Origin: Cytobacillus solani
Lineage (GTDB): Bacteria > Bacillota > Bacilli > Bacillales > Cytobacillaceae
Assembly (NCBI RefSeq): GCF_001420595.1
Contig: NZ_LJIX01000006.1
Span: 1 to 64,000, forward strand
Reading direction: 5' to 3'
DNA: 64,000 nt
Part shown: piece after piece, positions 57,467 to 64,000 of the stretch
Numbering within the stretch: position 1 is the first letter of the stretch
How the letters are laid out: each line of letters starts with the position of its first letter
Notes under the pieces: generated by a model
What the model saw: the letters and a program-made list of their open reading frames with translations, nothing else
What the model was told of the DNA's origin: nothing
The model's database searches: none
Position numbers and translations under genes: made by a program

Positions 57467-58732
57467 ATGAAAAGAAAGGCCATTTTAGTCGGTGTGAATC
57501 TAAATAGCACTCAGTCAGATTTTGAATATATGATGGGAGAGTTAGCAAATTTAGCTGGGGCATGCGATGTGGAAGTTGTTGGTGAGATAACTCAAAATTT
57601 ACACCAATTAAATAAGTCACATTATATAGGGGCAGGAAAGGTTGAAGAGCTACTATCGCTTTTAAAAGAAAAGGATGCAAATGTTGTCATTTTCGATGAT
57701 GAACTGTCTCCTTCGCAAATCCGTAATTTAGAGTCAGAGCTTGACTGTGAGGTAATCGACCGCACGATGCTTATTTTGGAAATTTTCTCCAACAGGGCAA
57801 AAACGAGAGAATCTCAGCTGCAAGTTGAGGTGGCTAGGTTGAAATATATGCTGCCTCGACTGGTCGGCATGCGAGAATCACTCGGACGCCAAGGTGGTGG
57901 TGCAGGGTTGAAGAATAGAGGAGCAGGTGAAACGAAGCTAGAACTGGATCGCCGGAAAATTGAGATAAAAATAACGGCGCTCAATAAAGAACTTGAAAAA
58001 TTAATAAACCAGCGAAAGACTCAAAGAAAGCTGCGTAAAAAGAATAATATTCCTGTTGTTTCATTAGTGGGATACACCAATGCCGGTAAGTCTACAATAA
58101 TGAATGCCATGCTGGAAAAATATAATGAGGCAATGGATAAGCAAGTTTTTGAAAAAGATATGTTATTTGCTACGCTGGAAACATCTGTACGAAAGATTAA
58201 GCTAACAAAAAACAAAACCTTTTTATTAACTGACACAGTGGGATTCATTAATAAGCTTCCACATCACTTAATAAAGGCGTTTCGCTCGACCCTTGAAGAG
58301 GTTGGTGAAGCTGATTTACTCATTCATGTTTTGGATTATTCCAGTCCGCATCATGAGGAGCAAAAAAGGCTGACGAATGAAATTTTAAGTGAAATTGGGA
58401 TCGAAGGAATTCCTGTCATTTACGCAAATAATAAAGCAGACTTAACAGAAGCGGAATATCCGTTCAGTCAACAAAATTGTGTGTATTTATCAGCAAAGAA
58501 TAGATTAGGCCTCAATGAATTAACTCAATTAATCAGTCAAGAGATATTTAGTGATTCTATTCAATGTGAGCTGCTCATTCCTTATGCGCAAGGTGAGATC
58601 GTTTCTTATTTTAATGAGAATAGTCATATTCTGTTAAGTGAGTATGAGGACAATGGAACAAAAATAATTGTGGAATGCAAAAGGTCTGATGCGGAAAAAT
58701 ATAAGCAATATATTAGATTAACACAAGTATAA
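57467..58732 (+). CDS. hflX: Ribosome-splitting GTPase HflX
   Basis: A 421-residue HflX. The N-terminal domain (1-180) has the GTP_HflX pattern with AGKVEELLSLL, GRQGGGAGLKNRGAGETKLE near 140. The GTPase domain has GYTNAGKST near 200, DTVGFI near 250, and NKAD near 320. HflX splits stalled ribosomes after heat or macrolide/lincosamide stress. I start at the ATG at 57467, 8 bases after TGGAGGAA. A long leader lies upstream. Confidence 0.92.
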   Translation: MKRKAILVGVNLNSTQSDFEYMMGELANLAGACDVEVVGEITQNLHQLNKSHYIGAGKVEELLSLLKEKDANVVIFDDELSPSQIRNLESELDCEVIDRTMLILEIFSNRAKTRESQLQVEVARLKYMLPRLVGMRESLGRQGGGAGLKNRGAGETKLELDRRKIEIKITALNKELEKLINQRKTQRKLRKKNNIPVVSLVGYTNAGKSTIMNAMLEKYNEAMDKQVFEKDMLFATLETSVRKIKLTKNKTFLLTDTVGFINKLPHHLIKAFRSTLEEVGEADLLIHVLDYSSPHHEEQKRLTNEILSEIGIEGIPVIYANNKADLTEAEYPFSQQNCVYLSAKNRLGLNELTQLISQEIFSDSIQCELLIPYAQGEIVSYFNENSHILLSEYEDNGTKIIVECKRSDAEKYKQYIRLTQV

Positions 58733-58743
58733 ACGAGGGATCA

Positions 58744-58780
58744 AAAAGGAGTATGAAGTCTTTCCTTCATACTCCTTTTA
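58744..58780. terminator. Bidirectional terminator
   Basis: AAAAGGAGTATGAAG (58744-58758) pairs perfectly with CTTCATACTCCTTTT (58765-58779), between hflX and the convergent TetR gene. Confidence 0.85.
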
Positions 58781-58800
58781 ATGCTGCTTTATCCTGCGTG

Positions 58801-59388
58801 CTAATCTTCTTTTTTTCCCACGATTCCATAAAACATAAGCCTCATAATATCCTCAGTCAGCGGGAGGATTTTTTGATACACATCTTCTCGTTGTATATAT
58901 TCATGGACCGCTTGGATAAAAAATAAAATGGCTTCATTAGATACATTCGGATCCACATGTCCCTGCTTCTTCCCTTCATTAAAAAGATCAATTAAGCGAG
59001 GGATGATTTGTTCTACATACATTTTCTCAATATAATTGACCCCTGTTGTATATTCCTTCATTAGATATTGATAGAAATCTTCATGAATCTGATTGGCTGT
59101 TTCTTTTTTAGTGAAAATAATCTGCTTAATCTTTTCAGGAAAAGCAATATCCCCATTAAGTATTTGATCAAATTCATCCATTGCCTTCTCTACGTAATAT
59201 AGAAAAACCTCACGAACTAAATTATGTTTACTGTCAAAATAATTATATATCGTTACTTGGGATACATTAGCTTCTTTGGCTATTTCAGCAATTGAGATCT
59301 TTTGAACTCCATATTCCATAAATAAAGCTAAAGCAGCTTCTAATATATTCATTTTCTTCTGTACTCTGCGTCGTTCAAACCCGTCCAT
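58801..59388 (-). CDS. TetR-family regulator
   Basis: A 195-residue TetR protein with helix-turn-helix at residues 28-55 (KISIAEIAKEANVSQVTIYN). The C-terminal domain has FTKKETANQIHEDFYQYLMK and EYIQREDVYQKI, similar to regulators of ABC exporters of the TetR_C_YfiR type. GAGGTG precedes the ATG. It is divergent from the ABC pair across a dyad-rich gap and likely represses it. Confidence 0.86.
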   Translation of the reverse strand: MDGFERRRVQKKMNILEAALALFMEYGVQKISIAEIAKEANVSQVTIYNYFDSKHNLVREVFLYYVEKAMDEFDQILNGDIAFPEKIKQIIFTKKETANQIHEDFYQYLMKEYTTGVNYIEKMYVEQIIPRLIDLFNEGKKQGHVDPNVSNEAILFFIQAVHEYIQREDVYQKILPLTEDIMRLMFYGIVGKKED

Positions 59389-59439
59389 TTTTTCACCTCA
59401 TGTTCATTTTAATGAAATTTATGAAATAAAACAAATTAA

Positions 59440-59483
59440 ATAGTTCATAAACTATTGTCAAGGATTCCTATTTTGTATATTAT
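59440..59483 (+). promoter_or_regulatory. Operator and promoter of the ABC exporter
   Basis: The palindrome ATAGTT-CATA-AACTAT (59440-59455) touches the -35 box TTGTCA (59455-59460). After 17 bases comes TATTAT (59478-59483). A further ATGAACTA half-site overlaps the -10 box. Control by the divergent TetR protein is likely. Confidence 0.65.
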
Positions 59484-59540
59484 GAACTAAATAATTTGAA
59501 ATATTTCATAATTTTATAGAGACAATTGAGGAGGATGGAA

Positions 59541-60458
59541 ATGAGCGTATTAAAAACAACAAATTTAATTAAAAGGTTTGGGGCGTTTACTGCATTAGAT
59601 GGGGTGAATATAGAGGTAAACGAAGGTGAGGTTTATGGGTTTATTGGTCCTAATGGTGCGGGAAAGTCAACTACGATACGCTTACTCCTTGGTATTTTGA
59701 AAGCGACTGAAGGGGAAGCGAGAATCTTTGGCATGGATGTGTGGGAAGATGCTGTCGATATCCATAAACGGATCGCCTATGTTCCTGGTGATGTAAATTT
59801 ATGGCCGAATTTAACAGGAGGGGAAGTAATTGATCTTTTTGTAAAGTTACGAGGGTCAAACAATAAAAGCAGACGTGAAGAACTGATAAAAAAATTCGAT
59901 TTAGACCCATCGAAAAAATGCCGGACATATTCAAAAGGGAACCGGCAAAAGGTTGCATTAATTTCTGCTTTTTCTTCAGATGCTGATCTTTATATATTAG
60001 ATGAGCCAACATCAGGTCTCGATCCATTGATGGAGAGAGTATTCCAGGAGTGTGTATTAGAAGCGAAAAGTACAGGGAAGAGTGTTATCCTATCCAGCCA
60101 CATCCTGTCTGAGGTTGAAAGATTATGTGACAAGGTAGGAATTATACGACAAGGGAAAATGATTGAAACAGGTACATTAAATGAGTTGCGTCACTTAACG
60201 AGAACTAGCTTGGCGGTAGAAACAAAACAACCTCTTATTAATTTAAATGAAATGAGAGGAGTACATGGTGTAGAAAAGAAAGATCGTGCCCTTTCATTCC
60301 AAGTAGATGCCGAAGAGTTGGATAATGTGATCAAGTATGTAAGTCGATTTGGCATTTTATCCTTAGTAAGTACACCGCCAACTTTAGAAGATTTATTTAT
60401 GCGTCATTATGAAGGTGCAGGGAAAACTCCGAAAGCAGGAGTGGGAGGTGCTAAGTAA
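59541..60458 (+). CDS. ABC transporter ATPase
   Basis: A 305-residue ATPase: Walker A GPNGAGKST near residue 40, signature YSKGNRQKV near 136, Walker B LYILDEPTSGLD near 155, SSHILSE near 190. I start at the ATG at 59541, 6 bases after GAGGAGG; earlier TTG and ATG codons overlap that site. Its stop overlaps the permease start by one base (TAATG). Confidence 0.9.
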   Translation: MSVLKTTNLIKRFGAFTALDGVNIEVNEGEVYGFIGPNGAGKSTTIRLLLGILKATEGEARIFGMDVWEDAVDIHKRIAYVPGDVNLWPNLTGGEVIDLFVKLRGSNNKSRREELIKKFDLDPSKKCRTYSKGNRQKVALISAFSSDADLYILDEPTSGLDPLMERVFQECVLEAKSTGKSVILSSHILSEVERLCDKVGIIRQGKMIETGTLNELRHLTRTSLAVETKQPLINLNEMRGVHGVEKKDRALSFQVDAEELDNVIKYVSRFGILSLVSTPPTLEDLFMRHYEGAGKTPKAGVGGAK

Positions 60459-62062
60459 TGTCGAAGCAATTATATAAAAATACAAGGATTCTTTCAGGGT
60501 TAATCGTAAGGAGAGATCGTGTTCGTATCCCTGTGTGGTTAATTTCGTTAAGTACTCTGACAATTATCGTTGCAGCATCATTTACGGATTTGTATAAGAA
60601 TGAAGGAGAAAGACAGGCGATAGCTGAAACCATGAGGAACCCAGCTATGACGGCAATGGTAGGTCAAGGATATGGATTGGAAAACTATACAAATGGTGCA
60701 ATGATGGCTCATCAAATGTTGCTTTTCACGGCAATGGCAGTGGCGATCATGAGTATATTACTTGTTGTGCGCCATACCCGTGCAGATGAAGAAGATGGAC
60801 GGATTGAAATCATCCGCGCCCTTCCAGCTGGCCGTTTAGCTAATTTAAATTCAACGATCCTAGTCTTATTTGGAGTGAATGTGCTGTTAGCATTAATTGT
60901 TGGATTTGGATTGAATGCTCTAGGCATTGAAAGTATGGACTTAGAAGGTTCTCTTTTATATGGTGCAGCTATAGGGGCAACAGGAATGATTTTTACAGCC
61001 ATAACGGCATTGTTTGCCCAGCTTTCAGAAAGTTCTCGAGGGACGATAGGATTTTCAATTACAATCTTGCTGATAGCTTATCTGCTTCGTGCCGTTGGTG
61101 ATGTAAGCAATGAGGCACTATCTTGGTTATCTCCATTAGGCTGGATTCTAGGTTCTGAGGTATATGTAAATAATTACTGGTGGCCAATTTTTTTAACGGT
61201 TGGTGTGGCATCTATTTTAGTTGTTCTTTCACTTTATTTGAATGCAATTCGTGATTTAGAGGCTGGGTTTTTAAGAGCCAAGTCTGGCAGGAAAAAGGCG
61301 TCTCCCTTTTTGTTAAGTCCGCTTGGGTTAGCACTTAGACTACAGCGTACAGGGCTGATTGCCTGGGCTGTGGGGACATTTATTTTGGGTGGGTCTTACG
61401 GTTCCGTTTTAGGAGATTTAGAATCTTTTTTCGCAGATAATGATATGATGAAAAATTTATTGCCTCCGGTTGAAGGCTTTTCGTTAACGGAGCAATTTCT
61501 AACGATGTTAATGTCAGTTATTTCAATGATTTGTACGATTCCACCACTAATGGCGATGTTAAAGCTTAAAGGGGAAGAAAGTAAGAATCGAACAGAACAT
61601 TTACTAAGTCGTGCTGTATCTCGGATCCGCTTGATGGGGAGTTATTTTGTTATATCCATTGTTAGTGGGTTTGCCATGCTATCGCTTGCTGCAATTGGAT
61701 TAGGGGCAGTCGGAAATTCGGTAATGGAGGAGGGAATTGCTTTTGGCAGACTTTATAGTGCAGCAATGGTCTATCTGCCTGCGATGTGGATTATGATTGG
61801 ATTAGCTGCATTATTGATTGGTGTTGCTCCAAAACTGTCTGGCATCGTATGGGCTTACTTAACCTATTCCTTCTTTGTCGTATATTTAGGAGGGTTACTT
61901 CAACTCCCTGAATGGATGAGTACACTATCTCCTTATAATCATATACCGAAGGTGCCTGTTGAAGAAATAGATTATATGAAGCTATTCATCCTTACTATTG
62001 TTGCTATTGTAATAATAGCTGTGGGCTTTATACAGTATAAAAACCGGGATATTCAAGGGTAA
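60458..62062 (+). CDS. ABC permease of polyketide-exporter type (COG3559)
   Basis: A 534-residue permease with about 12 membrane segments in two halves, as in the TnrB-like family annotated as exporters of polyketide antibiotics. RHTRADEEDGRIEIIRALPAGR (about 104-125) and the matching KLKGEESKNRTEHLLSRAVSR (about 370) are the repeated cytosolic loops. It is coupled to the ATPase gene. Drug export under TetR control is likely. Confidence 0.87.
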   Translation: MSKQLYKNTRILSGLIVRRDRVRIPVWLISLSTLTIIVAASFTDLYKNEGERQAIAETMRNPAMTAMVGQGYGLENYTNGAMMAHQMLLFTAMAVAIMSILLVVRHTRADEEDGRIEIIRALPAGRLANLNSTILVLFGVNVLLALIVGFGLNALGIESMDLEGSLLYGAAIGATGMIFTAITALFAQLSESSRGTIGFSITILLIAYLLRAVGDVSNEALSWLSPLGWILGSEVYVNNYWWPIFLTVGVASILVVLSLYLNAIRDLEAGFLRAKSGRKKASPFLLSPLGLALRLQRTGLIAWAVGTFILGGSYGSVLGDLESFFADNDMMKNLLPPVEGFSLTEQFLTMLMSVISMICTIPPLMAMLKLKGEESKNRTEHLLSRAVSRIRLMGSYFVISIVSGFAMLSLAAIGLGAVGNSVMEEGIAFGRLYSAAMVYLPAMWIMIGLAALLIGVAPKLSGIVWAYLTYSFFVVYLGGLLQLPEWMSTLSPYNHIPKVPVEEIDYMKLFILTIVAIVIIAVGFIQYKNRDIQG

Positions 62063-62082
62063 AACAATTTTGTTCTTGCTAG

Positions 62083-62124
62083 GAATGACCAGCAGATTCA
62101 GATTTGCTGGTCATTCGTTTTTTT
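62083..62124 (+). terminator. Terminator
   Basis: GAATGACCAGCA (62083-62094) pairs with TGCTGGTCATTC (62105-62116), then a T-run. Confidence 0.88.
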
Positions 62125-62260
62125 CTTCCTTCTTTATTTTGCAGCATTAAACTTTTGATAATTCTCCTATGCATTTAAAAATATAATAGAACCATTTCCG
62201 TCTTTAACCGTATATATAACTAGAGAGTTTCAGCTAGATTAGAAAGAAAGGAGTGGACTT

Positions 62261-62755
62261 ATGAATTCTCATATCCTCTCACCCCAAAATCAATTATCCA
62301 AGAAAGCGGTTAAAGTATGGATAATTAGTGAAGTAATTGAAAATGTAATTGGATTCATCGTACTTGGTGTTTTATTTTATCTAGATTATTTGTTTTCATG
62401 GAAAGAGTGGATTGGGTGGATATTAATTGGGGTTGCAAGTATCTCTGTACTATTTGCAGTCTGGTCATTTATTAGACCATTTTTACTCTATAAAACATGG
62501 CGTTATGCTGTAGATGAAGAATTTCTGCAATTGAAATATGGTGCACTAATTGAAAAGCATCAGCTTATCCCAATGACAAAGATTCAATCGGTTGCTACTA
62601 ACCAAGGACCATTGCTTAGAAGATATGACCTTTACACTGTATCCATAGAAACGATGGCATCTACACATACAATTCCCGCACTTCCAAAAGAGACAGCTGT
62701 TGAGTTAAGGAATCAAATTGCTCAATTTGCGAAAGTAAAGGAAGTGGAATCGTGA
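62261..62755 (+). CDS. ydbS: YdbS, PH-domain membrane protein
   Basis: A 164-residue protein with two N-terminal membrane segments and a bacterial PH domain (bPH2): YAVDEEFLQLKYGALIEKHQ near 85 and IPMTKIQSVATNQGPLLRRY near 107. YdbS and YdbT of B. subtilis are paired; they influence antimicrobial resistance at the envelope. GAAAGGAG precedes the ATG. It overlaps ydbT by 4 bases (GTGA). Confidence 0.88.
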   Translation: MNSHILSPQNQLSKKAVKVWIISEVIENVIGFIVLGVLFYLDYLFSWKEWIGWILIGVASISVLFAVWSFIRPFLLYKTWRYAVDEEFLQLKYGALIEKHQLIPMTKIQSVATNQGPLLRRYDLYTVSIETMASTHTIPALPKETAVELRNQIAQFAKVKEVES

Positions 62756-64000
62756 TTCAGGCAAAGAGATATAACCCTTTACTTATGCTTTTTCAATTAT
62801 TTAATTTAATAAAGAACTCCATTTTCTTTGTAGTTTTTTTATTTGTAATCAAGGCAGGTTCAGATTCAGCCTTTATTAAATATGGTAAGGTTATTTTCAT
62901 TCTAGCTTTCGTAATAACGTTTATTTCGATCATTATCAAGTGGTTCACCACTAAATATGCATTTGATAATAAATCATTTTATCTTTACAAAGGGATTTTT
63001 AGTAAATCTGAGCGATCTATTCCTTTTTCAAAGATTCAAAACATAAATCGGCATACCGCTTTATTCCATCGGATATTTAGAGTGACTTCTATTAGTTTTG
63101 AGACAGGTATTAAAGGGGAGAATGCATCGGTAAAATTCGAAGTCGTTTCAAGGATAGAGGCCGATCGGATGGAGGCGCATTTGTCTAGCACTGTACACGT
63201 TGACTTACCTTCCATTCAGGAAAGTGACGCGAATATGGAAACATTCCCCCATGAAGAGGATGACTCAAAGGTAAATTCAATTCGAGTCTTGCATTTTAAA
63301 CCGACAAAAAAGGATACGTTAAAAGCTTCTTTCACATCGTTTAGCTTTCTCCTCCTTATTCCTTTAATTGCTTCTCTTTATTTCAAAATAAATGATATCT
63401 TCCATGTGGAAGAAGAGGCAGAAGGGGTTATTTCCGAAATTTTGAACTCCTGGTGGCTTGTTTTTGGCATCATTATATTCCTAGTTATTGCTTCTGCGGC
63501 TTTTGGGATTGTTTCGACATATTTGAAATACGGAAAATATGAAATTTCCTCCGATTTTGATCGAATCTATATAACGAAAGGAGTAATCAATGAAACTTCC
63601 TTTTCTATTTCAAAAGAAAAGGTACAGGCGATAGAAATAAAACAATCTACATTAAAAAGAGTATTTGGACTAGCTGAAGTAAAATTAACCAGTGCGGGTG
63701 GGCTTGGTTCCGAGGAAGATAAACATGAGATCAACTCTCTCTATCCATATCTTCCTATTAGACGTGCATATGAAATCGTTTCAGATATATTGCCAACATA
63801 TGAGGTAACTGAAAAGATGGATAGACTTCCGAAAAAATCCTTGTGGGTACGTTTGCTGTGGCCAAGCTGGATTTGGATTATAACAACTGCAGTCCTATAT
63901 TATTTCAAACCTGCTATTCTAAATGTGGAGAAGGCATGGTGGATAATATCTGCTTGTCTGTTCGTTATCATTGGTGTAACAAGATTACTTGATTTCTATA
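62752..64000 (+). CDS. ydbT: YdbT, PH-domain membrane protein, cut by window end
   Basis: The frame opens with GTG at 62752 (MIQAKRYNPLLMLFQL) and is still open at the window end after about 416 codons; YdbT proteins are near 490. It shows paired membrane segments followed by bPH2 domains: FYLYKGIFSKSERSIPFSKI (about 80-100), and again ITKGVINETSFSISKEKVQA (about 277-297). AAAGGAAGTGG precedes the start, inside ydbS. Confidence 0.88.
   Translation, partial: MIQAKRYNPLLMLFQLFNLIKNSIFFVVFLFVIKAGSDSAFIKYGKVIFILAFVITFISIIIKWFTTKYAFDNKSFYLYKGIFSKSERSIPFSKIQNINRHTALFHRIFRVTSISFETGIKGENASVKFEVVSRIEADRMEAHLSSTVHVDLPSIQESDANMETFPHEEDDSKVNSIRVLHFKPTKKDTLKASFTSFSFLLLIPLIASLYFKINDIFHVEEEAEGVISEILNSWWLVFGIIIFLVIASAAFGIVSTYLKYGKYEISSDFDRIYITKGVINETSFSISKEKVQAIEIKQSTLKRVFGLAEVKLTSAGGLGSEEDKHEINSLYPYLPIRRAYEIVSDILPTYEVTEKMDRLPKKSLWVRLLWPSWIWIITTAVLYYFKPAILNVEKAWWIISACLFVIIGVTRLLDFY

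Overview
The window looks like chromosomal DNA of a Bacillaceae species (Bacillus in the wide sense; a Neobacillus-, Cytobacillus- or Mesobacillus-like genome would fit, but this is inferred). It is AT-rich, has strong AGGAGG-type ribosome binding sites with many TTG and GTG starts, a long tRNA array, sigma-B-like promoters, and many genes with clear Bacillus subtilis counterparts (ytcD-ytbD-ytbE, ydbS-ydbT, zagA/yciC, ycgR-ycgQ, hflX). No phage, CRISPR array or intact insertion sequence is visible.

Layout. 1-2320: an array of 21 tRNA genes (the first cut by the window edge), including one damaged tRNA-Ala and two partial 5' tRNA copies; no promoter is in view. 2390-3390: a zone of decayed genes (SRAP, GNAT, an anti-sigma-like tail). 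3388-9850: hydrolase, APH(6)-like kinase, lrgAB with a divergent MarR regulator, an efflux pump with its ArsR-type regulator, and two small sigma-B-type genes. 10063-17830: ytbE-ytbD divergent from ytcD, acetyltransferase, flavin reductase and its regulator, a TsdA-type dihaem cytochrome followed by an unusual response regulator. 18009-20142: a coupled three-gene operon of SDR, QueA paralogue and VOC protein. 20411-21423: LiaIH-like membrane stress pair. 21499-26370: zinc-starvation island under Zur boxes (zagA, zinc-free L33, znuA, ycgR, ycgQ). 26498-28356: ABC-F resistance gene with an attenuating leader. 28420-33845: KAS-III-like enzyme with a small partner, YbaK-type deacylase, patatin lipase, MMPL exporter. 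33960-34294: 53-bp tandem repeat. 34393-43940: stress SDR, TetR plus paired SMR pumps, DUF4309-polysaccharide deacetylase, DUF2087 and GIY-YIG pair, MATE pump, PadR-linked membrane genes, amidase, LysR. 44053-51266: YeiH exporter, TetR and membrane gene, DUF418, and a two-component/ABC module. 51305-64000: two further MFS pumps, PadR, DedA, hflX with a long leader, a TetR-ABC exporter, and the start of ydbS-ydbT.

Most recognisable genes serve drug efflux, ribosome protection or envelope stress, usually next to their own regulator and a readable operator. The most interesting signal is a shared leader design: the ABC-F gene and the MFS gene at 51562 each have a three-codon upstream ORF whose TAA stop runs straight into TCCTATTT. 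That segment can pair with a downstream AATAGGATTAG-type strand, which can in turn invade a terminator. hflX has a related but different leader with a 13-codon uORF. Also notable are the SDR/QueA-like/VOC operon of unknown chemistry, a response regulator with Glu at its phosphorylation site, a tRNA-Ala that has lost G3:U70, and an lrgA start that seems to need an mRNA hairpin to join its Shine-Dalgarno sequence to the ATG.
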